From Actinomycetospora cinnamomea (GTDB lineage: Bacteria; Actinomycetota; Actinomycetes; Mycobacteriales; Pseudonocardiaceae): DNA of 64,000 nucleotides. Both the position numbers and the translations under genes were made by a program. The number at the start of each line of letters is the position of its first letter. Within the stretch, counting starts at the first letter, position 1. The notes under the pieces are model-generated. The model did no database searches, was not told where the DNA came from, and worked only from the letters and a program-made list of their open reading frames with translations. This document shows, piece after piece, positions 53,552 to 62,518 of the stretch. The stretch is from positions 124,001 through 188,000 of the forward strand of contig NZ_QEKW01000004.1 in assembly GCF_003096675.1 (NCBI RefSeq). Reading direction: 5' to 3'.

Positions 53552-54091
53552 GTGCACCTCGTGCTCATGAGCGACACCCACCTGCCCGTGCGCCGGCCGA
53601 CCCGCCGCGTACTGCCCGCCGAGCTCTGGGCCGCGGTCGACGAGGCCGACGTCGTGGTGCACGCCGGCGACTGGATGGACCCCGCCCTGCTCGACGAGCT
53701 CGAGCGCCGCAGCGCCCGGCTGATCGCGTGCTGGGGCAACAACGACGGCGACGAGCTGCGCGCCCGCCTGCCCGAGACCGCCGTCGCGGACCTCGGCGGC
53801 CTGCGGCTCGCCGTCACCCACGAGACCGGTGCCGCGGCGGGGCGCGAGCGGCGGTGCGACGCCCGCTTCGGTCCCGGCGGCGACACCCCGGTCGACGTCC
53901 TGGTCTTCGGGCACAGCCACATCCCCTGGGACTCGACGACCCCGGGCGGCGTGCGCCTGCTCAACCCCGGCTCGCCCACCGAACGTCGCCGCCAGCCCGC
54001 GTGCACGTACATGACCGCCGAGGTCGGTGACGGTGCCCTGGTCGCGGTCCGACGACACGCCCTCCCACCCGGTGCCGCCGTACGGTCGTGA
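53552..54091 (+). CDS. YfcE-type metallophosphoesterase
   Basis: The 179-residue protein has all motifs of the calcineurin-like metallophosphoesterases: MSDTH (metal 1), HAGDW, GNNDGDEL, a conserved His in VTHETG, and FGHSHIPWD. It is a member of the short YfcE/MJ0936 group that hydrolyses phosphodiesters with two metal ions. The substrate is unknown. The GTG start is 1 bp after the SRPBCC stop (TGA-c-GTG), so the two are translationally coupled. Confidence 0.9.
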   Translation: MHLVLMSDTHLPVRRPTRRVLPAELWAAVDEADVVVHAGDWMDPALLDELERRSARLIACWGNNDGDELRARLPETAVADLGGLRLAVTHETGAAAGRERRCDARFGPGGDTPVDVLVFGHSHIPWDSTTPGGVRLLNPGSPTERRRQPACTYMTAEVGDGALVAVRRHALPPGAAVRS

Positions 54092-54427
54092 TCGCACTAC
54101 CGTGTGTCGTCGAGCTCGGACGGGTTGCTGTGGGGTGTGCCGCCGGCCCGCCCTGGTCCGTCCGGGCCAACACTGCGGCGGGCGTCCGGTCCTGCGCCTG
54201 AACGGACGGGCGGGCGTCCCCCTCGGTGAGCACGGTGGGTGATGGCCTTAACGTTCTCCGGGCCGGTGGGACGCCGGTGATCCGGACGAGGAGCGACGGG
54301 AGGACGGCACGTCGGCGGTACCGCTCCCCTCGCGTGCCCGCGGGAGGAGTGACGACGACGGGAGGCTCGTGACCATCGCCGCCGCGGTGACGTCGGTGGT
54401 GTCGCGAGGATCGAGACGAAACGGCCG
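54092..54427 (+). other. Long non-coding leader of cslA
   Basis: This 336-bp region has no convincing gene on either strand. It contains the only AT-rich patch nearby (CTTAACGTTCTCC around 54245), which may be the cslA promoter. No riboswitch or terminator structure could be recognised. A G-rich GGGAGGAC and GGGAGGCTCG lie closer to the gene. Confidence 0.5.
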
Positions 54428-57202
54428 ATGACCCTTCTTGCCGAGCGACCCCCGGACGAGGTCGACGAGTCAGAGCTCGTCGTCGGCCGTCGTATCCAGG
54501 AGTTCTCCCAGCTCGCGGGGCCCATCCGGGAGCCGGACCCCGCCGACGGTCCCTACCGCGTCGCCTACCGGGGCGTCGACGCGGTGCACGGCCGCGGCCG
54601 CGTCGCCCGCTCGCTGCTCGTCGCCGGCCTGAACTTCGCCTTCGAGGCCCTCTTCTTCCTCTGGCTGCTGCACCCGTCGCACCGGCCGGCGGTGACCGGC
54701 TCGGACTTCGCGATCTACGCGAACTGGGTGGTCATCGGCTCGATCGGCCTCATGGAGCTGCTCCGGCTCATCAACGTGCTCTCGCTGTCGCTGGCCTCGG
54801 TGATCGCCCGCGACCCGGTACCGGTGCCGCCCGAGCCCGACCGGCGCATCGCCTTCCTCACCACGATCGTCCCGGGCAAGGAACCGATCGACGTGGTGCG
54901 CGGGACGCTGCAGGCCGCCCTGCGCATCCAGTACGACGGCATCCTCGACGTCTGGATCCTCGACGAGGGCGACGACGACGACGTCAAGGCGATGTGCCGC
55001 GAGCTGGGGGTCAACCACTTCACCCGCAAGGGCATCGAGAAGTACAACCGCAAGAAGGGCGCCTTCAAGGCGAAGACGAAGCACGGCAACTACAACGCCT
55101 GGGTGGCCGAGCACGGGGCGTCCTACGAGGTCTTCCTCTCGGTCGACCCCGACCACGTGCCGCTGCCCAACTACGCCGAGCGCATCCTGGGCTACTTCCG
55201 CGACCCCGACGTGGCCTACGTCGTCGGGCCGCAGTGCTACGCGAACGACGAGACGTTCGTGACCCGCGCCGCGGAGTCCCAGCAGTTCCCGTTCCACTCG
55301 CTGATCCAGCGCGCCGCCAACCGCTACAACGCGGCGATGCTGGTGGGCACCAACAACGCCGTGCGCATCAGCGCGCTGGCCGGCATCGGGGGCCTGTCCG
55401 ACTCGATCACCGAGGACATGGCCACCGGTTTGAAGTTCCACACCCGGCGCAACCCCGCCTCGGGCCGGCGCTGGAAGTCGGTCTACACGCCGGACGTGCT
55501 CGCCGTCGGCGAGGGCCCGTCGTCCTGGGGCGACTTCTTCAGCCAGCAGATGCGGTGGTCGCGCGGCACGTTCGAGGTCCTGCTCAAGGAGATGTGGCTG
55601 CGCCTGCCGCGGCTGTCGCCGGGCCGCGCGCTGCACTACGTGCTGATCACGACCTTCTATCCGTCGATGGCGATCGGCTGGGTGCTCGGCGCGGTCAACG
55701 CGTGCCTGTTCCTCGCCCTCGGCGTGCAGGGCGTGGTCGTGCCGGTCCAGCTCTGGCTCGCGCTCTACATCGACGCCACGGCCTTCCAGCTCTGGGTCTA
55801 CCTGCGCAACCGGCGCTACAACGTGAGCCCCTACGAGCCCGAGGGCTCCTCGGGCATCAAGGGCATGCTCATGTCGATCTTCGCGGCGCCGATCTTCGCG
55901 GCGTCGCTGATCGCCACTGTGCTGCGGCTGCCCGCGAAGTTCGTCGTCACGCCGAAGGGCCTCTCGTCGAGCGCCGACCACATCCTGACCTTCCGGCGCC
56001 ACCTGCAGTGGGCGGCGCTGCTCATCGGCGCGATCGTGCTGGCGGTGGTCCAGGGCTACGCCGCCCCGGCCGTGCTGCTCTGGCCGTCCGTGGCGCTCGC
56101 GGCCTGCCTGGCGCCGCCCGTGCTCTGCCTCGTCGAACGGATCGTCGGGCGCCGGCCGGCCATCGACCCGGCGCCCGTCCTGCCCGACGGCCGCGCGGGC
56201 ATCACCACCGAGACCCTCGAGCGCGCGGCCCTGGACGCGCTGCTCGCCGCGGGGTCCACCACGCGTCGCTCGCCCCGGGCGAACGGCGCGGGCACGCCGG
56301 CCGGTGCCGAGTCCCCCGAGACGGTCGGGGCGCGACCGCGGCCGGGCGTCGCCGTCGAGGGCGACCTGCCCGCCGGGTGGGTGCGGACGTCGTCGCTCGC
56401 GGGCCGCGAGCGACGGCGCGCCGACGCGGCCCCGCCGGCCGACGGCGCCCGCCCCGCCGCCGAGGACGCGCCGCGGGCGGACCCCTCGCCCTCCCCGGTG
56501 CCGCGGCGCCCCCGACCCACGCCCGCCCCGCAGCCGGCCCCGCAGCCGGCCGCCCCGCCCGTGCGCCCGGCGGCGGAGCGTCCGCGGCACCCGGCCCCGC
56601 CGGCGGGGCAGCCCCCGGTCGCGCCGAGGCCGGTGGGCCGCCCCGCGCCGGGTCCGACGCCCGGGGCGCGCCCGCAGCCGGGGACCCCCGAGGCGCGTCC
56701 GCCCCGTCCGACGCCGACGCCGCGACCGGGCCCGGCCGTGACGCCCGGTCGTCCGGTCGAGCGCCCCGCGGCCGCCGAGCAGGGGCCCCGCTACGTCGCG
56801 CCCGGCGACCCGGCCGCGCCCGGCGCCCCGCGTCCGGAGGTCCGGCCCGGCACGCGGTCCACGCCGCCGACGCCGGTGCCGCGTCCCGAGGGCGGTCCGG
56901 CGCGCGGACCCCGTCCGGGGCCGCGCCGCGCGACCCCGCCGATGCTGCTCACGTCCCCGTCCGAGCTCGAGGCCGAGGGCCGCGGGGTGACCCCGGTCTC
57001 GACCGGGTCGAGCACTGGTAACGAATCGGCAACGCAGCACGACGGACGAGGGGGTGGGGCGCGCGCGTCCGACACCGTCTCGGCGAACGCGCCGACGGTG
57101 GCGGTGCGCGTGGTCGCGCTGGCCGCGGTGGCCGGCCCCGCGCAGCACGCCCAGGACGGTGCGCTGCCGGACCTCGAGGGACGACGGACGGAGGCGAGTT
57201 GA
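54428..57202 (+). CDS. cslA: Cellulose synthase-like glycosyltransferase (CslA) with long proline-rich tail
   Basis: CslA polymerises beta-glucan from UDP-glucose at the membrane. The 924-residue GT2 protein has two N-terminal helices and the D,D,D,QxxRW motifs: Asp179 (DEGDDDD), Asp240/Asp242 (VDPDH), TED (Asp330) and QQMRW (373-377). About six further helices follow. After residue 580 a Pro/Ala/Arg-rich tail of about 345 residues follows, much longer than in characterised Streptomyces CslA as far as I recall. No PilZ domain is present. In Streptomyces CslA works with GlxA at hyphal tips; here the glxA start overlaps the cslA stop (TTGA). The ATG at 54428 is not preceded by a clear ribosome binding site. 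Confidence 0.9.
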   Translation: MTLLAERPPDEVDESELVVGRRIQEFSQLAGPIREPDPADGPYRVAYRGVDAVHGRGRVARSLLVAGLNFAFEALFFLWLLHPSHRPAVTGSDFAIYANWVVIGSIGLMELLRLINVLSLSLASVIARDPVPVPPEPDRRIAFLTTIVPGKEPIDVVRGTLQAALRIQYDGILDVWILDEGDDDDVKAMCRELGVNHFTRKGIEKYNRKKGAFKAKTKHGNYNAWVAEHGASYEVFLSVDPDHVPLPNYAERILGYFRDPDVAYVVGPQCYANDETFVTRAAESQQFPFHSLIQRAANRYNAAMLVGTNNAVRISALAGIGGLSDSITEDMATGLKFHTRRNPASGRRWKSVYTPDVLAVGEGPSSWGDFFSQQMRWSRGTFEVLLKEMWLRLPRLSPGRALHYVLITTFYPSMAIGWVLGAVNACLFLALGVQGVVVPVQLWLALYIDATAFQLWVYLRNRRYNVSPYEPEGSSGIKGMLMSIFAAPIFAASLIATVLRLPAKFVVTPKGLSSSADHILTFRRHLQWAALLIGAIVLAVVQGYAAPAVLLWPSVALAACLAPPVLCLVERIVGRRPAIDPAPVLPDGRAGITTETLERAALDALLAAGSTTRRSPRANGAGTPAGAESPETVGARPRPGVAVEGDLPAGWVRTSSLAGRERRRADAAPPADGARPAAEDAPRADPSPSPVPRRPRPTPAPQPAPQPAAPPVRPAAERPRHPAPPAGQPPVAPRPVGRPAPGPTPGARPQPGTPEARPPRPTPTPRPGPAVTPGRPVERPAAAEQGPRYVAPGDPAAPGAPRPEVRPGTRSTPPTPVPRPEGGPARGPRPGPRRATPPMLLTSPSELEAEGRGVTPVSTGSSTGNESATQHDGRGGGARASDTVSANAPTVAVRVVALAAVAGPAQHAQDGALPDLEGRRTEAS
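56998..57034 (+). promoter_or_regulatory. Possible internal regulatory site for glxA
   Basis: Near the 3' end of cslA a perfect 7-1-7 palindrome CTCGACC-g-GGTCGAG (56998-57012) is followed by GTAACG-aatcg-GCAACG (57018-57034). The latter is a direct repeat with 11-bp spacing, as bound by OmpR-type response regulators such as MtrA. Local wobble bases are unusually A/T. It may drive glxA separately. Confidence 0.35.
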
Positions 57203-59157
57203 TCGAGCAGGGGCTGACCCGACGCGTCAAGCGTCTCCTGCTCCTCGTCGTCGTCCCGGCGGTCATGCTCGGCGTCAACATCCCGCCGGCGTGGTCCTGG
57301 ATCTCCGAGCTCCGCCACCAGCGGCTGATCAACAGTCAGGAGTACAAGGAGCAGTTCGGCAAGTGGGACGTCGTCGAGCTCCCGGACGACCAGAAGGTCA
57401 ACGCGATCCACTCCGCGGTGCTCCCGACCGGCCGCATCCTGCTCATCGCGGGGTCCGGCAACAAAGAGAACATGTTCGCCGCGGGGACGTTCAAGAGCCT
57501 CGTGTACGACCCCGCGACGGGCCGTAGTCGCATCATCCCGACGCCGGCCGACATGTTCTGTTCCGGCCACACCTTCCTGGCGTCCGGCAACCTGCTCGTG
57601 GCCGGCGGGACCCAGCGCTACGAGCGTCTCGACGGGGCGGTGACCCACGCCGGCGGCGGGATCCTCGTCAAGAACGAGAACCCCGACTCGCCGGTGCAGT
57701 CGTTCCCGGCGGGCACCGAGTTCCGCTCCCCCGAGGGGCTCGTCTACCGCGCCACCCACGCGTTCGAGGTCGAGCCCGCGACGAAGGTGGCGACGCGTCG
57801 CGGCGCGACCGTGACGGCCAGCGAGACCCCGGTCTTCGCCGAGGCGGTGGAGCCCGGTCCGCGGTACGTCGCCCAGGGTCCGAAGCAGTACGTGGTGGGC
57901 GGCGTGGCCGCGGCCGAGGCGCAGAACATCTACGCGCTCGGGCAGGCGATGACCCTGCAGAAGCAGAACTACCAGGGTCTCGAGAACTCCTACGAGTTCA
58001 ACCCGTACACCGAGACCTACGAGCGCGTCGGCGACATGGACTTCAAGCGCTGGTACCCGACGCTCACGGGTCTCGCCGACGGCACCGTGCTGGCGGTGTC
58101 AGGCCTCGACGGCACCGGGGAGATCCTCTACGGGCAGAACGAGATCTACGACCCCGCGACGCGCACCTGGGCCGAGCGGAAGGACCTCACCCAGTACTTC
58201 CCGACCTACCCGGCGATCTTCCAGACCGCGCGGGAGGACGTGCTCTTCTACTCCGGCGCGAACTCGGGTTACGGGCCGGCCGAGCAGGGCCGCATCCCCG
58301 GGTTCTGGGACCTCAGGACGAACCTCCTCACCCCGGTCCCCGGGATGCGCGACCCCGACCTGCTGGAGACCGCCGGGTCGGCGTGGGCCGGTCCGGTGCA
58401 GGACCAGCGGATCGCCGTGGTCGGCGGCGGTGGCGTCGGCGAGAGCCCGCGCTCGACCGCGCGCATCGACGTGATCGACCTGGACAGCCCGAACCCCACC
58501 TGGCAGCCGGGCCCGATGCTGCCCGAGGGTACGCGCTACCCCAACCTCACGACGCTGCCCGACGACACGATGCTGATCAGCAACGGGTCGCGTGACTACC
58601 GCGGCAAGGGCGCCTCGGACAACCACAACGCGCGCATCTACCGGCCGCAGACGAACACGCTCGACTACGCCGCGGACCCGCAGGTCGGACGCAACTACCA
58701 CTCGGCGAGCATGCTGCTGCCCGACGGCCGGGTCATGACGGTGGGCTCGGACCCGCTCTTCGACGACGCCGCGAACACGATCCCGGGCTCCTTCGAGCAG
58801 CGGATCGAGATCTTCACGCCGCCGTACCTGTTCCGGGGGCCCCAGCCGACCATCGCCGACGCGCCGCCCGCCGTCGCGCCGGGCGACACCGTCACCGTGG
58901 CGACGCCGGACGCCTCGCGGATCGCGACCGCGCGGCTCATGGCGCCCATGGCGTCGACGCACGTCACCGACACCCACCAGCGCTCGATCGCGCTGGACAT
59001 GACGCGCACCGCGAGCGGGGTGTCGATCACGGTGCCCGAGGAGCCCACGATCGCCCCGCCGGGGCGCTACATGCTCTTCCTCGTCGACGAGCGCGGCGTC
59101 CCGTCGGTGGGCCGTTGGATCGAGGTGCCGGCCGGCGGCGACGTGGAGGCGACGTGA
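57199..59157 (+). CDS. glxA: Copper radical oxidase, GlxA-like (galactose oxidase family)
   Basis: The 652-residue protein has an N-terminal signal anchor (RLLLLVVVPAVMLGVNIPPA) and a Kelch-type beta-propeller, then an Ig-like C-terminal domain. The mononuclear copper/radical site is complete: Cys121 (MFCSGH) to cross-link Tyr286 (RWYPT), axial Tyr500 and His501 (RNYHSAS), and His593 (DTHQRS). In Streptomyces GlxA is a cuproenzyme that matures the CslA glucan and is needed for morphological development. The start is the rare TTG at 57199, which overlaps the cslA stop; GGAGG lies 4 nt upstream. Confidence 0.92.
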   Translation: MIEQGLTRRVKRLLLLVVVPAVMLGVNIPPAWSWISELRHQRLINSQEYKEQFGKWDVVELPDDQKVNAIHSAVLPTGRILLIAGSGNKENMFAAGTFKSLVYDPATGRSRIIPTPADMFCSGHTFLASGNLLVAGGTQRYERLDGAVTHAGGGILVKNENPDSPVQSFPAGTEFRSPEGLVYRATHAFEVEPATKVATRRGATVTASETPVFAEAVEPGPRYVAQGPKQYVVGGVAAAEAQNIYALGQAMTLQKQNYQGLENSYEFNPYTETYERVGDMDFKRWYPTLTGLADGTVLAVSGLDGTGEILYGQNEIYDPATRTWAERKDLTQYFPTYPAIFQTAREDVLFYSGANSGYGPAEQGRIPGFWDLRTNLLTPVPGMRDPDLLETAGSAWAGPVQDQRIAVVGGGGVGESPRSTARIDVIDLDSPNPTWQPGPMLPEGTRYPNLTTLPDDTMLISNGSRDYRGKGASDNHNARIYRPQTNTLDYAADPQVGRNYHSASMLLPDGRVMTVGSDPLFDDAANTIPGSFEQRIEIFTPPYLFRGPQPTIADAPPAVAPGDTVTVATPDASRIATARLMAPMASTHVTDTHQRSIALDMTRTASGVSITVPEEPTIAPPGRYMLFLVDERGVPSVGRWIEVPAGGDVEAT

Positions 59158-59286
59158 GCGCCCCGGGGCCCGGTCCGGTGAGCGGACGCCGGGCGGAGCC
59201 GGGCGGTTCCTCCCCCCACGCGGGCGTCACGGGAGGGCCTGGGAGCCTGGGTCGCACGCACGACACGCCCGGGGGGTGGCACGACG

Positions 59287-60444
59287 GTGGCAGGTGAGAC
59301 GCACGGACGACGCGGCCGCGCGGTGGGGTCGGTGACCCCGGACGCGCGCCGCGGCGGGGGCGACCCGTCGGAGCCCGCGACGCAGCCGATCCCGATCGAC
59401 GGCCACGCGCGGCCCGGTGGCTCCCGCCGCCCCACGCGGGGATGGGTCGTGGCCGGGACGGCCGCGGTGGTCGCTCTCATCACCGCCCTCGGTCTCGCCG
59501 CCTGCGGCATCGGCTCGGACGAGGGCGGGCCCGGCGCCGGCCCGGCCGTGGACGCGGCGTCCTCGGAGTTCTGGGTCGACCCGTCGTCGTCGGCCGCGCG
59601 GCAGGTCGAGCAGTGGCGCTCCGAGGGACGCACCGAGGACGCGGCCCAGCTCGAGAAGATCGCCCGCCAGCCCGTCGCCATCTGGCCCACCGGCGAGACC
59701 GGCGGGGTCGAGGGTGAGGTGGCCGGAGTCGTGTCCCAGGCTCGCGATGCGGGGCGGACCCCGGTCCTCGTCGCCTACAACGTCCCCAACCGCGACTGCG
59801 GCCTGTACTCCAGCGGTGGCGCCGAGAACGAGGACGCCTACCGGGAGTGGCTCGGCGCCTTCGCCCGCGGGATGGGCGGCAACCGCGCCGTGGTCGTCCT
59901 CGAGCCCGACGCGCTGCCCCAGACGCTCACCAACTGCGAGGGCGAGGGCGAGCAGGAGGGCCGCGAGGAGCTGCTCGCCGAGGCCGTCCGAACCCTGTCC
60001 GGCGCCGGTGGCGAGGTCTACATCGACGCCGGCAACCCCGGCTTCGTCACCGACGTGGGCGAGCTGGCCGACGGCCTGCGCACCTCGGGGGTGCAGGAGG
60101 CCGCGGGCTTCGCGCTCAACGTCTCCAACTTCATGACCACTGAGCAGGTGCGCGAGTACGGCGACCGGGTCTCCGACGCCGTCGGCGGCGCCCGCTACGT
60201 CATCGACACCAGCCGCAACGGGCGCGGGGCGTACGAGGGGCCCGAGCAGCCGACCTGGTGCAACCCGCCGGGCCGCGCGCTGGGCACCCCGCCCACCCGC
60301 GACACCGGGTCGCCCCGCGTCGCGGCGTTCCTGTGGGTCAAGGAGCCGGGCGACTCCGACGGCGACTGCCGCGGCGCGCCCCCGGCGGGCGAGTTCTGGC
60401 CGCAGTACGCGCTCGACCTGGCCCGCAACACCCCGGGCGAGTAG
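59287..60444 (+). CDS. cslZ: GH6 endoglucanase (CslZ-like)
   Basis: The 385-residue protein has a 50-residue cytoplasmic N-terminus and a hydrophobic anchor ending in a lipobox-like GLAAC (about residue 73). A GH6 beta-1,4-glucanase domain follows, with YNVPNRDCG (Asp170), VVVLEPDAL (Asp208, the likely acid), WCNPPGRALG and VKEPGDSDG. It would trim the glucan made by CslA; in Streptomyces cslZ is the third gene of the same locus. The GTG at 59287 is 129 bp after glxA, so a separate promoter is possible. Two Cys pairs fit the conserved GH6 disulfides. Confidence 0.9.
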   Translation: MAGETHGRRGRAVGSVTPDARRGGGDPSEPATQPIPIDGHARPGGSRRPTRGWVVAGTAAVVALITALGLAACGIGSDEGGPGAGPAVDAASSEFWVDPSSSAARQVEQWRSEGRTEDAAQLEKIARQPVAIWPTGETGGVEGEVAGVVSQARDAGRTPVLVAYNVPNRDCGLYSSGGAENEDAYREWLGAFARGMGGNRAVVVLEPDALPQTLTNCEGEGEQEGREELLAEAVRTLSGAGGEVYIDAGNPGFVTDVGELADGLRTSGVQEAAGFALNVSNFMTTEQVREYGDRVSDAVGGARYVIDTSRNGRGAYEGPEQPTWCNPPGRALGTPPTRDTGSPRVAAFLWVKEPGDSDGDCRGAPPAGEFWPQYALDLARNTPGE

Positions 60445-60455
60445 CCCGCCTCGGG

Positions 60456-60477
60456 GGTCGCACGCCTTGAGGCGACC
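60456..60477. terminator. Weak hairpin between converging genes
   Basis: GGTCGC and GCGACC form a 6-bp stem with a 10-nt loop between cslZ and the converging dehydrogenase gene. Confidence 0.3.
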
Positions 60478-60479
60478 AG

Positions 60480-61334
60480 TCAGTAGCCGTGCACGACCGC
60501 GGCCATGTCCTCGTTGCCGTGGCCCGCGGCGGAGGCGGCGGCCAGGCGGTCGCGCAGCGCCCGGGCGAGGGTCTGGTCGGTGCCGGCGTCGTCCATGGCC
60601 GCGAGCACGAGGTCCACGTCCTTGATGACGCCGTCGAGCTCGAACGACGGCGTGAAGTCGCCGTCGATCATCGCCTTGCCCTTGAGCTGCACATAGGGCG
60701 CGTCGACCGCCTGACCCGACACCGCGTCGAGGAACTGCTGCGGGTCGAGACCCAGCCCGCGGGCCAGTGCCATCGACTGCCCGACGCCGTTGACCACGGT
60801 GGCGATCCAGGCGTTGACCGCGAGCTTGAGCTTGCTGCCGTCGCCGAGCTCCTCGCCGACCCACTGGGTCTTCTGCCCGATGGCGTCGAGCACCGGCCGG
60901 ACCTTCTCCCGCAGCGAGGACGGGCCGGACGCGAGCACGACGAGCTGCCCGTTCTCCGCGGGTGCCTTCGTCCCGAGCACCGGGGCGTCGAGCATGGCGA
61001 CGCCCTTGTCGCGGGCGAGGGCGGCGAGCCGCGCGGTGCCCTCGACGCCCACCGTGCTGGTCTGGAGCCACACCGCGCCCTCGCGGGCGTGGTCCAGGGC
61101 GCCGTCCATCGTCTCCGCGACCGCGTCGGTGTCGAAGAGCATGGTGATGACGACGTCGGCGGCGGCGACCGCGTCGGCGGCGGACTCCGCCACCCGGGCG
61201 CCGTCGTCGGCGAGGGGCTTCGCCTTCTCGGTGCTGCGGTTCCAGACGGTCACCTCGAGACCCTCGCGGAGCAGGCTGCGGGTCATGCCCGCACCCATGA
61301 TCCCGGTACCGAGGACGGCGACGGACGGAGTCAT
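60480..61334 (-). CDS. NAD(P)-dependent beta-hydroxyacid dehydrogenase
   Basis: The 284-residue enzyme belongs to the 3-hydroxyisobutyrate dehydrogenase family. It has the Rossmann motif VLGTGIMGAGM and the NADP-type VWNRSTEKA. A second motif region is TSTVGVEGT, and the catalytic Lys lies in GSKLKLAVNAWIA (about residue 170). It oxidises a beta-hydroxyacid or reduces a semialdehyde such as glyoxylate or succinic semialdehyde. The ATG at 61334 starts on the Rossmann strand. It is 9 bp downstream of the AhpD-like gene, so they form an operon. Confidence 0.9.
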   Translation of the reverse strand: MTPSVAVLGTGIMGAGMTRSLLREGLEVTVWNRSTEKAKPLADDGARVAESAADAVAAADVVITMLFDTDAVAETMDGALDHAREGAVWLQTSTVGVEGTARLAALARDKGVAMLDAPVLGTKAPAENGQLVVLASGPSSLREKVRPVLDAIGQKTQWVGEELGDGSKLKLAVNAWIATVVNGVGQSMALARGLGLDPQQFLDAVSGQAVDAPYVQLKGKAMIDGDFTPSFELDGVIKDVDLVLAAMDDAGTDQTLARALRDRLAAASAAGHGNEDMAAVVHGY

Positions 61335-61343
61335 GCCCGCGGC

Positions 61344-61922
61344 CTACCCTCGCGGCTGGCGGCCCATGCCGAAGAACTCGGGGTTGGGCCGCAGCGCGGT
61401 GAGGTGCGCGAGACGGTTCGACATCGCGAACAGCGCGGTGACGGCCCCGACGTCCCAGATCTCCTCGTCGGTGAGCCCGGCGTCCCGGGCCGCGTCGAGG
61501 TCGTGGTCCGAGAACGACGCGGAGTCGAGCGCGAGGGCGAGTGCGAGGTCGACGATCGCCCGCCGCCGCGGATCGAGGGCGGCGCCGTAGGGGTTGATGC
61601 CGACGTGGTCGGCGAGCTCGGGTTCCTTGCTGCGCACGCGCAGGATCGCGCCGTGGGCGACGACGCAGTAGGTGCAGTGGTTGGCCCCGGAGGTCGCGAC
61701 GACCACCAGCTCGCGCTCGGCCTTGGACAGCGGCGACTCCCGCTCCATGACCGCGTCGTGGTAGTCGAGGAACGCCCGCAGCTCGGCCGGCCGGTGCCCG
61801 AGGGCGCGGAAGATGTTGGGCACGAACCCGGAGCGCTCGGCGATGGCGCCGATGCGCTCGCGCAGGTCGTCGGGGAGGTCGTCGAGCTCGACCACGGGGA
61901 AGCGGCTGACCGGGGTGTCCAC
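61344..61922 (-). CDS. Peroxidase-related protein, AhpD/carboxymuconolactone decarboxylase-like
   Basis: The 192-residue protein has the AhpD-like helical fold with a redox CTYC-x2-AH motif (residues near 90, in NHCTYCVVAHG). It is preceded by FVPNIFRALGHRPAELRAF, typical of the peroxidase-related group. It probably acts in thiol-dependent peroxide or gamma-carboxymuconolactone chemistry. The GTG at 61922 has TAGCGT 8 nt upstream on the minus strand, consistent with leaderless initiation. It is upstream of and in an operon with the dehydrogenase. Confidence 0.82.
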   Translation of the reverse strand: MDTPVSRFPVVELDDLPDDLRERIGAIAERSGFVPNIFRALGHRPAELRAFLDYHDAVMERESPLSKAERELVVVATSGANHCTYCVVAHGAILRVRSKEPELADHVGINPYGAALDPRRRAIVDLALALALDSASFSDHDLDAARDAGLTDEEIWDVGAVTALFAMSNRLAHLTALRPNPEFFGMGRQPRG

Positions 61923-62038
61923 GCCCGCGCACGCTAGGACCCGGACCGCGTCCCGGCCAGGAGGACGCCGCTGTCGTGGAGCGAGGGACGCCCTGGGTGC
62001 GTGGGACGCAGCGGGGGTGACCCTCGCTCCCTGCGCGG

Positions 62039-62518
62039 TCAGCCCGGCGGGCGGAAGGTGATCCCGCAGCGCTGCTGGGTGACCTCCTGGATGCGGGTCA
62101 CCGCGGGCTGGGCCTCCCGCCGCAGGCGCTCGAGGGTGGCGGTGTCGATGCGTGAGGGGTCGCCGCCGGTGCCCGCGAGGCTGGCCAGGGCCTGCTCGGT
62201 CAGCGCCTGCACCGTGCGCCACTCGCCGGCGATCTCGGGCGGGGCGACGGCGACGAGGTCGGCGACCTGTCGCCGCGCCTGCTCCGAGGACGCCGGGACC
62301 CCGCCCTGCCCCGCACCGGGCGCGGCCTGCTCGCCCTGCACCCGGGTGACCGTGTCGCAGTAGGCCCGCGCGGCGGGGTCGGGCGTCGCGGGGGCGGACG
62401 TCGCCGCGGGGCTCGGCACGGTCGCGCCCGGGCCCGGTGGCGTGCCGCAGGCACCCACCCCCAGCGCGATCCCGATCCCGAGGACGACCCCCGTCATCCG
62501 GCGTCCCGCAGACCCCAC
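62039..62518 (-). CDS. Lipoprotein of unknown function
   Basis: The 159-residue protein starts with a lipoprotein signal peptide (Arg-Arg, then GVVLGIGIALGVGAC; the Cys near residue 24 is the lipidation site). A Pro/Ala/Thr-rich linker and a helical domain with two Cys (AYCDTV, QQRCGITF) probably joined by a disulfide follow. I do not recognise the family. The GTG at 62518 has GGGAGG 6-7 nt upstream; an ATG at 62497 would shorten the n-region. It is located outside the membrane. Confidence 0.65.
   Translation of the reverse strand: MGSAGRRMTGVVLGIGIALGVGACGTPPGPGATVPSPAATSAPATPDPAARAYCDTVTRVQGEQAAPGAGQGGVPASSEQARRQVADLVAVAPPEIAGEWRTVQALTEQALASLAGTGGDPSRIDTATLERLRREAQPAVTRIQEVTQQRCGITFRPPG

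Noticed and set aside
54092-54427. Riboswitch in the cslA leader
   Set aside because: I looked for c-di-GMP or c-di-AMP aptamer landmarks and found none; long leader alone is not evidence.
54470-57148. An 892-residue minus-strand frame antisense to cslA
   Set aside because: Composition mirrors cslA and no domain is seen.
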